A DNA stretch of 64,000 nt, taken from positions 19,088 through 83,087 of the forward strand of contig NZ_LWCS01000029.1 in assembly GCF_001650495.1 (NCBI RefSeq), read 5' to 3'. The position numbers were made by a program, and so were the translations under genes. The notes below the pieces were generated by a model, which was given only the letters and a program-made list of their open reading frames with translations, was not told the origin of the DNA and searched no databases. The DNA comes from Mycolicibacterium iranicum (GTDB lineage Bacteria; Actinomycetota; Actinomycetes; Mycobacteriales; Mycobacteriaceae). Below, in pieces: positions 8,283-18,354 of the stretch (within the stretch, counting starts at the first letter, position 1; each line of letters starts with the position of its first letter).

Positions 8283-9545
8283 ATGGCCACCAAGAACCGC
8301 ATCGACGAAGAATCGTCCGCGCAGGAAGCCCCGGACCTGGAATCGAGTGCGGCCGAGGCGTCCAAGCACGGTTTCTTCGTCCGCCTCTACACGGGGACCG
8401 GCGCTTTCGAGGTGATGGGAAAGCGCAAACTCTGGTACACGGTCAGCGGCGTCATCGTCGCGATCGCCGTCGCGGCAATGGTCATTCGCGGCTTCACCTT
8501 CGGTATCGATTTCGAGGGCGGCACCAAGGTCTCGTTCCCGCGCGGTGATGGGCAGACCACCACCCAGCAGGTTGAGACGGTGTTCAGCGACACGATCGGG
8601 CGAGCACCTGACTCGGTCGTGGTCGTCGGCAGCGGCAACGACGCCACGTTCCAGATCCGGGCCGAGACGCTGACCAACGACGAGATGATCGAGCTGCGCA
8701 CCGCGCTGTTCGAAGCGTTCCAGCCCGTGGGAGCCGACGGGCAGCCGAGTGAGCAGGCAGTCAGCGACTCCGCGGTGTCCGAGACGTGGGGCGGCCAGAT
8801 CACCCAGAAGGCCCTCATCGCCCTCGTGGTCTTCCTGATCTTGGCGGCCATCTACATCACCATCCGCTACGAGCGATACATGGCGGTCGCGGCGCTGGCG
8901 ACATTGGGCTTCGACCTTCTCGTCACCGCGGGTGTGTATGCGCTCGTCGGCTTCGAAGTCACGCCGGCCACCGTGATCGGTCTGTTGACCATCCTCGGCT
9001 TCTCGCTTTACGACACCGTCATCGTCTTCGACAAGGTCGAGGAGAACACCGACGGTTTCGAACACAGCACGCGACGGACGTTCGCCGAGCAAGCCAACCT
9101 CGCCGTGAACCAGACGTTCATGCGATCGATCAACACGAGCCTGATCTCGGTGCTGCCGATCCTCGCACTGATGGTGATCGCCGTGTGGCTCCTCGGAGTC
9201 GGCACGCTGATGGACCTGGCGCTGGTGCAGCTGGTCGGTGTCATCGTCGGCACGTATTCGTCGATCTTCTTCGCCACACCGCTGCTGGTCAGCCTGCGCG
9301 AACGCACCGACGTGGTGCGCAAACACACCCGCAGGGTGCTCAACCGCCGCAAGACCGCGGCGGCTCGGGCCACCGGGGTCGAGGTCGACGACACACATGC
9401 CGACGGCGCCGCCGAGCCGGCATCCGTCGCGGCCGCGCCCCAGGCGCCGCCTCCCGACAAGCCCCAGCCCGGTGCCCGCCCCGTCCGGCCCACCAGCACC
9501 AGGACCGGGCGACCCTCGGGTAAGCGCACCCCCCGGAATCGGTAG
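8283..9545 (+). CDS. secF: Protein translocase subunit SecF
   Basis: Partner of SecD in the export motor. The 420-residue product has a short cytoplasmic N-terminus, a first membrane helix near residues 50-70, the motif FTFGIDFEGGTKVSF at the start of its extracytoplasmic domain, and a C-terminal five-helix block containing ILGFSLYDTVIVFDKVEEN, the SecF counterpart of the SecD conduction region. The C-terminal 70 residues form a basic, Ala/Pro-rich tail typical of mycobacterial SecF. The gene begins 3 bp after secD and is followed after 6 bp by the lipoprotein gene. Confidence 0.95.
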   Translation: MATKNRIDEESSAQEAPDLESSAAEASKHGFFVRLYTGTGAFEVMGKRKLWYTVSGVIVAIAVAAMVIRGFTFGIDFEGGTKVSFPRGDGQTTTQQVETVFSDTIGRAPDSVVVVGSGNDATFQIRAETLTNDEMIELRTALFEAFQPVGADGQPSEQAVSDSAVSETWGGQITQKALIALVVFLILAAIYITIRYERYMAVAALATLGFDLLVTAGVYALVGFEVTPATVIGLLTILGFSLYDTVIVFDKVEENTDGFEHSTRRTFAEQANLAVNQTFMRSINTSLISVLPILALMVIAVWLLGVGTLMDLALVQLVGVIVGTYSSIFFATPLLVSLRERTDVVRKHTRRVLNRRKTAAARATGVEVDDTHADGAAEPASVAAAPQAPPPDKPQPGARPVRPTSTRTGRPSGKRTPRNR

Positions 9546-9551
9546 CGGCCC

Positions 9552-11201
9552 ATGGCTGGCCGTCGCGCGACCGCTCTGATGGCGGTACTCGCCCTGATGG
9601 GCGGACTCGGTCTGACCTCGTGCTCGGAGGAAACCGCCGGCGCCGTCGACTACGCCGTTGACGGCACGCTGATCAGCTACAACACCAACACGGTCGCCGG
9701 TGCCGCGTCGGGGGGCCCGCAGGCGTTCGCCCGCGTCCTGACCGGATTCAACTATCACGGCCCCGACGGTCAGATCGTCGGCGACCACGACTTCGGGACG
9801 GTCTCGGTCGTCGGGCGTTCGCCGCTGATCCTCGACTACGAGATCAAGGCGAACGCCGTGTACTCCGACGGGAAGCCGATCACGTGCGACGACATGGTGC
9901 TGGCCTGGGCTTCACAGTCTGGCCGGTTCCCCCGGTTCGATGCCGCGAGTCGCGCGGGCTATTCCGACATCGCCACCATCGACTGCGCGCCGGGGCAGAA
10001 GAAGGCGCGGGTGTCGTTCGCGCCGGAGCGCGGTTTCACCGACTTCGGCCAACTGTTCACGGCGACGTCGATGATGCCGGCGCATGTCATCGCCGACGTT
10101 CTGGGTCTCGGTGACGGTGCGGTGACCACGGCGCTGCTGAACAACGACGGTCCAGCCGTGGAACGGATCGCGCAGGTGTGGAACAGCACCTGGAACTTGA
10201 CACCGGATCTCGATCTGAAGAAGTTCCCGTCGTCGGGCCCCTACAAGCTGGACTCGGTCACCCCCGACGGCGCTGTCGTTCTGGTGGCCAACGACAAGTG
10301 GTGGGGGGCCTCGCCGATCACCCCTCAGATCACGGTATGGCCGCGCAGACCCGACCTGCAGGATCGCGTCAACGAGGGCGCCTATGACGTCGTCGACATC
10401 GCGGCCGGTTCGTCGGGCACTCTCAACCTTCCTGACGACTACGTGCGCACCGATTCGCCGTCGGCAGGTATCGAGCAGCTGATCTTCGCCCCGCAGGGGC
10501 CGTTGGCCGCAGTACCCGCCCGTAGGGCGTTGGCGCTGTGCACCCCGCGCGACGTGATCGCGCGCAACGCCGAGGTTCCCGTGGCCAACGCCCGCCTGAA
10601 TGCGGCCGGCGAGGACGCGTACAGCGCCGCCGAAGCCACCCCGCAGGTCAATGAATTCGCCGTCGGCAACCCGCAGGCCGCGCGCGCGGCGCTGGGAGGG
10701 CAGCCGCTGAGGGTGCGGATCGGCTACCAGACGCCGAACGCGCGACTCGCCGCCACAGTCGGCGCGATCGCCAAGGCCTGCGCCCCCGCCGGTATCACCG
10801 TCGAGGACGTCGCGGGGGAGAACACAGGTCCACTCGCCTTGCGCGACAACCAAATCGACGTGCTGATCGCGAGCACCGGCGGCGCGGCGGGCAGCGGATC
10901 GTCGGGGTCGTCGGCAATGGACGCCTACACACTGCACAGCGCGAACGGCAACAATCTGCCGCGCTATCGAAACGAGCGTATCGACGCGATCATCGCGACG
11001 ATCGCCGTCACCTCCGATCCGAAGGAGATGGCGAGGTTGCTCGGCGAGGCGGGTCCGATTCTTTGGGGCGATATGCCGACCCTGCCGCTGTACCGTCAGC
11101 AGCGAACGCTGCTCACGTCGACGAAGATGTTCGCCGTGAGTGGTAACCCGACGCGATGGGGAGCGGGATGGAACATGGACCGCTGGAAGCTGAGTCAGTG
11201 A
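9552..11201 (+). CDS. Peptide-type ABC transporter substrate-binding lipoprotein
   Basis: A 549-residue family 5 (DppA/OppA-type) solute-binding protein. It has a lipoprotein signal peptide with lipobox LTSC near residues 21-24, then the two-lobe binding fold with SGPYKLDSVTPDGAVVLVAN in its middle. Such proteins capture oligopeptides or similar ligands outside the membrane, but no permease or ATPase genes are adjacent. It sits where M. tuberculosis has Rv2585c. Its stop overlaps the apt start by 4 bp, so the genes are translationally coupled. Ligand unknown; a role linked to SecDF is speculative. Confidence 0.88.
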   Translation: MAGRRATALMAVLALMGGLGLTSCSEETAGAVDYAVDGTLISYNTNTVAGAASGGPQAFARVLTGFNYHGPDGQIVGDHDFGTVSVVGRSPLILDYEIKANAVYSDGKPITCDDMVLAWASQSGRFPRFDAASRAGYSDIATIDCAPGQKKARVSFAPERGFTDFGQLFTATSMMPAHVIADVLGLGDGAVTTALLNNDGPAVERIAQVWNSTWNLTPDLDLKKFPSSGPYKLDSVTPDGAVVLVANDKWWGASPITPQITVWPRRPDLQDRVNEGAYDVVDIAAGSSGTLNLPDDYVRTDSPSAGIEQLIFAPQGPLAAVPARRALALCTPRDVIARNAEVPVANARLNAAGEDAYSAAEATPQVNEFAVGNPQAARAALGGQPLRVRIGYQTPNARLAATVGAIAKACAPAGITVEDVAGENTGPLALRDNQIDVLIASTGGAAGSGSSGSSAMDAYTLHSANGNNLPRYRNERIDAIIATIAVTSDPKEMARLLGEAGPILWGDMPTLPLYRQQRTLLTSTKMFAVSGNPTRWGAGWNMDRWKLSQ

Positions 11202-11731
11202 GTACCGACGAGGACATCGCCGACGTCATCAAGTCGCTGATGCGCGAGGTGCCCGATTTCCCGGAGCCGGGCGTCCAGTTCAAGGACCTCACACCGGTGC
11301 TCGCCAACGCGCGCGGCCTCGCGGCGGTCAGCAGGGCGATCGCTGACAGTGCGCGCGGCGCGGACCTGGTGGCCGGAGTGGATGCGCGGGGCTTCCTGTT
11401 GGGCGGCGCGGTCGCGGTCACGTTGGGCATCGGTGTGCTGGCGGTCCGCAAGGGTGGCAAGCTGCCGCCGCCGGTGCTCGGTGAGACCTACACACTCGAA
11501 TACGGGTCGGCCACACTGGAGGTGCCTGCCGACGGCGTTGAGCTTGCCGGCCGTTCCGTCGTCGTGATCGACGACGTCCTGGCCACCGGGGGCACGCTCG
11601 CCGCGACCCATCAACTGCTGACAAAGGCCGGCGCCGAGGTCACCGGCGCCGTGGTGATGATGGAGCTCACCGCGCTTGGGGGCCGGGCCGCGGTGGAACC
11701 TCTCGAGGTCACCAGCTTGTACACCGTCTGA
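11198..11731 (+). CDS. apt: Adenine phosphoribosyltransferase
   Basis: Salvages adenine to AMP using PRPP. The product has the type I phosphoribosyltransferase PRPP loop VVVIDDVLATGGTLAA, the N-terminal VPDFPEPGVQFKDLTPVL typical of Apt, and ADLVAGVDARGFLLGGAVA. I chose GTG at 11198 (177 residues) because it forms a GTGA overlap with the preceding stop. In-frame ATGs at 11156 and 11168 would add residues that fit no family pattern. Last gene of the sec operon. Confidence 0.92.
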   Translation: MSTDEDIADVIKSLMREVPDFPEPGVQFKDLTPVLANARGLAAVSRAIADSARGADLVAGVDARGFLLGGAVAVTLGIGVLAVRKGGKLPPPVLGETYTLEYGSATLEVPADGVELAGRSVVVIDDVLATGGTLAATHQLLTKAGAEVTGAVVMMELTALGGRAAVEPLEVTSLYTV

Positions 11732-11741
11732 CACGGCGTCA

Positions 11742-11776
11742 GCAAACCGGGCGCTGACCCGCTGGTGGGGGTTTGC
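11742..11776 (+). terminator. Hairpin after apt
   Basis: Seven-base arms gcaaacc (11742-11748) and ggtttgc (11770-11776) enclose a GC-rich loop just after the apt stop. There is no T-tract, as is common for mycobacterial terminators. The rest of the spacer to 12003 shows nothing I can name. Confidence 0.35.
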
Positions 11777-12003
11777 AGTCCGCGCTCATCGTGTGCTGTC
11801 GAGAAGCGATCCCGCCGCGGCGTGTGCTCGACGACAGCCGTGGGGAGGGGATCGCTCGAATCCGCCTCGTATCGACTGCGTCCCCAGACTTGTCCAATAC
11901 CGCCTCAAAACCGTTTCGAGGGGCTGACTTTCGGCGGCTCCCAGTGTGGTCGGCCTCCGAGCCCGTCTCCCGGATGAACCCTGTCCGTCGCCCAGACGAA
12001 TTA

Positions 12004-12034
12004 TTGACTTATACGCAAAGTCGGCGATTTTAAT
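12004..12034 (+). promoter_or_regulatory. Probable sigma-A promoter for the secreted protein gene
   Basis: TTGACT at 12004-12009 is followed 18-19 bp later by TTTTAAT (12028-12034), in an AT-rich patch unusual for this genome and about 85 bp upstream of the ATG at 12120. Confidence 0.4.
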
Positions 12035-12119
12035 GCGTTGGCGGGTGCGTAGAGTTTGCTCTCGAGTCGGCGGGCACTGCGCATACGCGCCGGCGCCCAG
12101 CAATTGCCAGGAGTCATTG

Positions 12120-13940
12120 ATGCAACCTCTCGTCGTCCCCAAACTCGCTGCCGCTGCGATTGGACTGGGCATCGGCGCCGCCGTGTTCGCAGGAGCCGGC
12201 GCAGCGTCCGCCGCGCCGTCGGACTCGTCTTCCGATTCGTCCGTGTCGGCGTCGTCGGCTTCGGATTCCTCCGCCAAGTCCGTTGCGCGCGATACGAAGG
12301 CGACGCGGCACGGGGCAGGCGGTGCGTCCGACGCCGCCGCGGACAACGACACCGACGATGACACCGCGACCGATTCCGATGACACACCGTCCGACGACGA
12401 AACCGATGGCACCGACGCCGCCGCAGCGCTTGAAGGCGAATCCAGGGGCGCCGAGGTTGCAGACGACGAGGAATCGACGGTCGATGCGGACATCGACAGA
12501 GACACCGTTGCCGTTGAGGCGGCCACCGACGAGACCGCTGCTGCGTCGGCACTTCGCCGGCCGAAGCCTCCCACCCCGGTGCAGATCATCGTCGACAAGT
12601 GGCTCGCCAGTGCCGCACGTGGTCTCGGGTATGCGCCCGTGGATCCAGACGCGCCCACGCAACCCGTGAATCCGGTGCGCACGTGGCTGGCCGACGCGCT
12701 GGCCGCGCTGCAGCGCGCCCGAGACGAAAATCCCGCCAACGAGACTCCCTCCTCACGGCCGGTGAAAGTCCACCAGTTCGTGACGGGCGAGGTGCTCGGC
12801 GATCTCAGGGCAAGAGACGCCGACGGCGACGCGCTGACCTACCACGTGTTGGACGGCCCCGCGAGCGGCGCCCTGATCGTCAACGCGAATGGCACGTACT
12901 ACTACAAGCCGACGTCGGAGTTTGCCGAGACCGGCGGCAGGGCGACGTACTACGTCGCCATCGACGACAGCAAGCAGGGGCGGGCGATCGTGCCGGTGAT
13001 CGTCACTGTGGCACCCACGCTCGGCGTGACGGAGAGATTCTGGTTCCGCAACTACACTCTGGCGCCGTTGAAGTTCAACGGCTACAGCGGCGGCACCGAA
13101 GATCTCGACGGAGGCCCAGCGGTCGGCACGGTCATCCTGCCCGGCGGGGAAAGGAGCTGGGACGTCACGTGGTACCTGTTCAGCGTCGGCTCCGTCACTC
13201 CACAATTCGGCACCGTCGGCTTCGGGGCGACGCCATCCAGCAGCGGCTACGTGCCCGAGGGCTACCAGGGCACCACGTTCCAGGTCACCTACAAGACCAA
13301 ACCGCGGGAAACGCAGTGTTCGGCCGGCGGTGGGGGCCAGTGCAGCGTGCCCAACGACAAGATGGCTATCGCGCTGGACAAGTCGAGCCCCACCATCACG
13401 CTCGGCGCGGCTGACGCGGCCAAGATCGCCGCGGTGCTGCCCAACATCTGCTACGACGGGTCGATCGCGAACTGCAGCTTCAACGCCAAGGGTCAGACTG
13501 CCGGTTTCAGCCCGGTGCGTACGGTCGGCACGCCGGTGACAAACACGACGTCGACGCCGACAACGACGAGCGTCAGCATTGCCGACACGGTGTCGCAGAC
13601 CGATACCGTCGGCGTCAGCGTCAAGCTCTCCGGTGGTGGGCTGGCGAAGCTCGCCTCGATCATCAATCTGGAAATCACGGCCAACTACCAACACTCCTGG
13701 ACCAAGACCACCACCTTCACCCAGACCATCAACGTCCCCGTCGGGGCCGGACGAACGGCATGGATCGAAGGCTCGGTGCCGGTGTGGAAAGTGACCGGTG
13801 ATTTCACCGTCAGGATCGGCAACTCGACTTACCAGCTCAACGATGCGATTTTCGACACGCCCAATCCCGACGAACAGGGAAGCTACGTCATCAGGGACAA
13901 GCCGGCCACGCTGGCACCCGTCAGGGTGACCACCGCCTGA
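12120..13940 (+). CDS. Secreted protein with VCBS/cadherin-like module and aerolysin-like C-terminal region
   Basis: The 606-residue product starts at ATG 12120, six bases after CCAGGAG. Residues 1-35 form a signal peptide ending near ASAAPS. Residues 36-150 are Ser/Asp/Thr-rich and acidic. Residues 215-300 look like one VCBS/cadherin-like unit (RARDADGDALTYHVLDGPAS, then NGTYYYKPT). Residues 301-475 are beta-rich (ERFWFRNYTLAPLKFNGYSG) with four Cys. Residues 475-606 contain Ser/Thr-alternating strands (TDTVGVSVKL, SWTKTTTFTQTINVP, then WIEGSVPVWKVTGDFTVRIG), the pattern of the membrane-inserting half of ETX/MTX2 and aerolysin-type beta-pore-forming proteins. The pore-forming reading is inference; secretion is well supported. 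It stands alone between apt and relA and has no M. tuberculosis counterpart that I recall. Confidence 0.75.
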   Translation: MQPLVVPKLAAAAIGLGIGAAVFAGAGAASAAPSDSSSDSSVSASSASDSSAKSVARDTKATRHGAGGASDAAADNDTDDDTATDSDDTPSDDETDGTDAAAALEGESRGAEVADDEESTVDADIDRDTVAVEAATDETAAASALRRPKPPTPVQIIVDKWLASAARGLGYAPVDPDAPTQPVNPVRTWLADALAALQRARDENPANETPSSRPVKVHQFVTGEVLGDLRARDADGDALTYHVLDGPASGALIVNANGTYYYKPTSEFAETGGRATYYVAIDDSKQGRAIVPVIVTVAPTLGVTERFWFRNYTLAPLKFNGYSGGTEDLDGGPAVGTVILPGGERSWDVTWYLFSVGSVTPQFGTVGFGATPSSSGYVPEGYQGTTFQVTYKTKPRETQCSAGGGGQCSVPNDKMAIALDKSSPTITLGAADAAKIAAVLPNICYDGSIANCSFNAKGQTAGFSPVRTVGTPVTNTTSTPTTTSVSIADTVSQTDTVGVSVKLSGGGLAKLASIINLEITANYQHSWTKTTTFTQTINVPVGAGRTAWIEGSVPVWKVTGDFTVRIGNSTYQLNDAIFDTPNPDEQGSYVIRDKPATLAPVRVTTA

Positions 13941-14008
13941 CACGCACGCCATCGGGCCCGCTTCGGGGGATATCCTCGAAGTCGGTCCGGTGGCGAGGAG
14001 GTGACTGC

Positions 14009-16357
14009 GTGGTGGACGAACCCGCCGTGGGGCAGTCTGTGCAGACGCCGCCGCAGATGCCCGAGACCCAGCCGATGGAGATGGTCAAGCCGGCGCCCAC
14101 CAGCGCGTCGCGCCGCGTGCGGGCGAGGCTGGCCCGCCGGATGACAGCGCAGCGCAGCGCCATCAATCCGGTACTCGAACCGCTCGTCGCCGTCCATCGG
14201 GAGGTATACCCGAAAGCCGACCTGACGCTGCTGCAACGAGCTTACGAAGTAGCCGAACAACGCCACGCCGACCAGATGCGCAAATCCGGCGACCCGTACA
14301 TCACCCATCCACTGGCGGTCGCGAACATCCTCGCCGAACTCGGCATGGACACCACGACGCTGATAGCGGCGTTGCTGCACGACACCGTCGAGGACACCGG
14401 CTACACGCTTGAGGCGCTCACTCAGGAGTTCGGTGTCGAGGTGGGTCATCTCGTCGACGGCGTCACCAAGCTCGACAAGGTCGCGTTGGGGACAGCCGCC
14501 GAGGGCGAGACCATCCGCAAGATGATCATCGCGATGGCGCGTGATCCCCGCGTGCTGGTGATCAAGGTGGCCGACCGGCTGCACAACATGCGAACCATGC
14601 GCTTCCTGCCGCCGGAGAAGCAGGCCCGCAAAGCGCGTGAGACACTGGAAGTCATTGCGCCGCTGGCACATCGACTCGGCATGGCGACGGTCAAATGGGA
14701 GCTCGAGGATCTGTCGTTCGCGATCCTGCATCCCAAGAAGTACGAAGAGATCGTCCGGCTGGTCGCCGACCGTGCCCCGTCGCGCGACACGTACCTGGCC
14801 AAGGTGCGCGCCGAGATCACTGCCACGCTCAATGCGTCGAAGATCAATGCGACCGTCGAAGGCCGGCCGAAGCACTACTGGTCGATCTATCAGAAGATGA
14901 TCGTCAAAGGCCGCGATTTCGACGACATCCACGATCTCGTCGGCGTCCGCATCCTGTGCGACGAACTCCGCGACTGCTATGCCGCTGTCGGGGTGGTGCA
15001 CTCGCTCTGGCAGCCGATCGCCGGCCGGTTCAAGGACTACATCGCCCAGCCCCGTTTCGGCGTGTACCAGTCGCTGCACACCACCGTCGTCGGCCCCGAG
15101 GGGAAGCCGCTGGAAGTGCAGATCCGCACCGTCGACATGCACAAAACCGCCGAGTACGGCATTGCCGCGCACTGGCGGTACAAAGAAGCCAGGGGCCGCA
15201 ACGGGGTTCCGCCCAGCGGCACCGCCACCGAGATCGACGACATGGCCTGGATGCGGCAGCTGCTCGACTGGCAGCGTGAGGCCGCCGACCCGGGGGAGTT
15301 CCTGGAGTCGCTTCGCTACGACCTGGCGGTGCAGGAGATCTTCGTCTTCACCCCGAAGGGCGACGTGATCACTCTGCCGACCGGCTCGACGCCGGTCGAC
15401 TTCGCGTACGCCGTGCACACCGAGGTGGGCCACCGTTGCATCGGCGCCCGCGTCAACGGTCGCCTCGTCGCGCTGGAGCGCAAGCTCGAAAACGGGGAAG
15501 TGGTCGAGGTTTTCACGTCGAAGGCGCCCAATGCCGGGCCGTCGCGGGACTGGCAGGGCTTCGTCGTGTCGCCCCGCGCGAAAGCCAAGATCCGCCAGTG
15601 GTTCGCCAAGGAACGCCGGGAGGAGGCGCTCGACACAGGCAAGGAGGCGATCGCCCGCGAGGTGCGGCGCGGCGGACTTCCGTTGCAGCGCTTGATGAAT
15701 GCCGAGACCATGTCGGCGCTTGCACGCGAGCTTCGCTACACGGACGTGTCGGCGCTCTACACAGCTGTCGGCGAGGGGCATGTGTCCGCCCGCCACGTGG
15801 TGCAGCGGCTGGTCGCCCAACTCGGCGGTGACGACGAGGCCGCCGACGAAATCGCCGAGCGGTCCACCCCGGCGACGATGCCGATCCGTCAGCGCACCAG
15901 CGACGACGTGGGCGTGGCCGTGCCGGGCGCGCCGGGTGTCCTGACCAAACTCGCCAAGTGCTGCACGCCGGTGCCCGGCGACAACATCATGGGCTTCGTC
16001 ACCCGCGGCGGCGGGGTCAGCGTGCACCGCACCGACTGCACGAATGCCACGTCGCTGGAACAACAATCGGAGCGGATCATCGAGGTGCAGTGGGCGCCGT
16101 CGCCGTCCTCGGTGTTCCTGGTGGCCATCCAGGTGGAGGCGCTCGACCGGCACCGCTTGCTCTCCGATGTCACGCGGGTGCTGGCCGACGAGAAGGTCAA
16201 CATCCTGTCGGCGTCGGTGACGACGTCCAACGACAGGGTGGCGATCAGCCGCTTCACGTTCGAGATGGGTGACCCCAAACATCTCGGGCACGTGCTCAAC
16301 GTGGTGCGCAATGTGGAAGGCGTGTACGACGTCTACCGCGTCACGTCAGCAGCCTGA
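14009..16357 (+). CDS. relA: Bifunctional (p)ppGpp synthetase/hydrolase
   Basis: Makes and degrades the stringent-response alarmone. The 782-residue product has an N-terminal HD hydrolase domain (LLHDTVEDTGYTLEAL, residues about 121-136), a synthetase domain with the RFKD motif typical of bifunctional Rel rather than monofunctional RelA, then the TGS domain (VFTPKGDVITLPTGSTPVDF), a Cys-containing linker and a C-terminal ACT domain ending in VYDVYRVTSAA. The start is GTG at 14009 behind GAGGAGGTGA. A candidate -10, TATCCT, lies about 40 bp upstream. It converges on the cyclophilin genes with only 3 bp between stops. Confidence 0.96.
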   Translation: MVDEPAVGQSVQTPPQMPETQPMEMVKPAPTSASRRVRARLARRMTAQRSAINPVLEPLVAVHREVYPKADLTLLQRAYEVAEQRHADQMRKSGDPYITHPLAVANILAELGMDTTTLIAALLHDTVEDTGYTLEALTQEFGVEVGHLVDGVTKLDKVALGTAAEGETIRKMIIAMARDPRVLVIKVADRLHNMRTMRFLPPEKQARKARETLEVIAPLAHRLGMATVKWELEDLSFAILHPKKYEEIVRLVADRAPSRDTYLAKVRAEITATLNASKINATVEGRPKHYWSIYQKMIVKGRDFDDIHDLVGVRILCDELRDCYAAVGVVHSLWQPIAGRFKDYIAQPRFGVYQSLHTTVVGPEGKPLEVQIRTVDMHKTAEYGIAAHWRYKEARGRNGVPPSGTATEIDDMAWMRQLLDWQREAADPGEFLESLRYDLAVQEIFVFTPKGDVITLPTGSTPVDFAYAVHTEVGHRCIGARVNGRLVALERKLENGEVVEVFTSKAPNAGPSRDWQGFVVSPRAKAKIRQWFAKERREEALDTGKEAIAREVRRGGLPLQRLMNAETMSALARELRYTDVSALYTAVGEGHVSARHVVQRLVAQLGGDDEAADEIAERSTPATMPIRQRTSDDVGVAVPGAPGVLTKLAKCCTPVPGDNIMGFVTRGGGVSVHRTDCTNATSLEQQSERIIEVQWAPSPSSVFLVAIQVEALDRHRLLSDVTRVLADEKVNILSASVTTSNDRVAISRFTFEMGDPKHLGHVLNVVRNVEGVYDVYRVTSAA

Positions 16358-16360
16358 AGT

Positions 16361-17341
16361 TCAGCCGACTTCGACCGATTCGATTGTCACTTCGTCGGCT
16401 GGTTCACCGTCGTCCCCGCCGCCCCTGACTCCTGTCGCGGCGATGTTCTGCAGAGCGGCAACACCTTTCGCGTCGATCCTGCCGAACACCGTGTACTGCG
16501 GTGGCAGCATGGAGTCGTCGAAGATCAGGAAGAACTGGCTGCCATTGGTGCCCAGCCCCGAGTTCGCCATCGCGAGGGTGCCGCGCGGATAGACCACCTC
16601 GGACCTCAATGCCGGGTCGGTCAGCCGGTACTGGTTACTCGGATATTCGTTGGGGAAGCGGTATCCGGGCCCACCCTTGCCGGTGGCGGTCGGGTCGCCG
16701 CACTGGAGCAGGCGCATTCCGGGGTCGACGGAGAGCCGGTGGCAGCGGGTTTCGTCGAAGAACCCCTGGTCGGCCAGGCTCGCGAAATTCCGCACGGTGC
16801 AAGGGGATTTGGCGTTGTCGAGTTCGAGGCCGATGTCGCCGCGGTTCGTGACGATGGTGGCGGGGATCAGGGCGGGGGTGGTTGACGTGCGACCGGTCGG
16901 CGGTGACTGGACCGGCTTGTCCGCCGGCTCCGTCGTTACGGGGTACTGGCAGTTGGAGCCCAGTGTGGCCGGCGGATCGAACGGGGGGAGCGGGTCTCCT
17001 GTCGAGGGCGTCGGTTCGACAGGTGTTCGGGGGTGCGCGTTGTCGAACTCCTCGAGGGTCTGCGCGAGAAGCGCGACCATCACGACGCTGACCACCACGA
17101 CGACGATCGCCGCCACGATCACCAAGTAGCTGACGATCAGTCCGGCGATGGCCAGGCCGCGGCCCTGCTCGCCGGTCCTCTTGATCTGCGACAAAGACAT
17201 GTGACCGAACACGACGCCGAGCGGTGCGAGCACGAAAGCGCACACCAGCGAGGCGATCGCAAGCGAGTTGGTCGGCCGTTGCGGAGTGCCGTAACCCGTT
17301 GCATAAGGGTGACTTTCGCCGTACGGCGGCGGGCTCGTCAC
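16361..17341 (-). CDS. Membrane-anchored cyclophilin with DUF4190 N-terminus
   Basis: A 326-residue peptidyl-prolyl isomerase. Residues 1-100 carry a proline-rich start and two membrane helices (SLAIASLVCAFVLAPLGVVF and GLIVSYLVIVAAIVVVVVSV) of the DUF4190 type. The cyclophilin domain follows: SPCTVRNFASLADQGFF, CHRLSVDPGMRLLQCGDPTA, and GTLAMANSGLGTNGSQFFLI. The catalytic Arg (CHR) and the Gln/Phe core are present. It starts with GTG 5 bp after the stop of the other cyclophilin gene, so it is probably translationally coupled and perhaps a tandem duplicate. M. tuberculosis has one such gene at this locus (ppiB, Rv2582). Confidence 0.9.
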   Translation of the reverse strand: MTSPPPYGESHPYATGYGTPQRPTNSLAIASLVCAFVLAPLGVVFGHMSLSQIKRTGEQGRGLAIAGLIVSYLVIVAAIVVVVVSVVMVALLAQTLEEFDNAHPRTPVEPTPSTGDPLPPFDPPATLGSNCQYPVTTEPADKPVQSPPTGRTSTTPALIPATIVTNRGDIGLELDNAKSPCTVRNFASLADQGFFDETRCHRLSVDPGMRLLQCGDPTATGKGGPGYRFPNEYPSNQYRLTDPALRSEVVYPRGTLAMANSGLGTNGSQFFLIFDDSMLPPQYTVFGRIDAKGVAALQNIAATGVRGGGDDGEPADEVTIESVEVG

Positions 17342-17346
17342 CGGCG

Positions 17347-18237
<891 letters not shown>

Positions 18238-18281
18238 GGCCGGGGTCCTCCTCGCAGTCGATCCGGTCGGCACCGAGTGTG

Positions 18282-18324
18282 CCAGTTCACGCTGAGCGGA
18301 CGTGGCGCGACCCTCGTGAACTGG
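18282..18324. promoter_or_regulatory. 10-bp inverted repeat in divergent promoter region
   Basis: The arms ccagttcacg (18282-18291) and cgtgaactgg (18315-18324) are exact complements 23 bp apart. They lie in the 117-bp spacer between ppiB (minus) and the hydrolase at 18355 (plus). This could be a paired operator or a leader hairpin of either transcript. Confidence 0.4.
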
Positions 18325-18354
18325 GCCGCGACCTGCGCGTGGGAAGCTGGGTCG

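Noticed and set aside
6672..9788. 1038-codon open frame on the minus strand across secD/secF
   Set aside because: It is antisense to two clear, conserved genes, its translation is Arg/Gly/Asp-rich with no recognisable domain, and such open antisense frames are expected at this GC content.
11946..12119. Upstream start for the aerolysin-like protein
   Set aside because: The extra 58 residues are Arg/Cys-rich and would bury the signal peptide; ATG 12120 has a good ribosome binding site.
13883..16291. 802-codon minus-strand frame opposite relA
   Set aside because: Same reasoning: relA is certain, and the antisense translation shows only His/Arg/Asp-rich composition typical of shadow frames.
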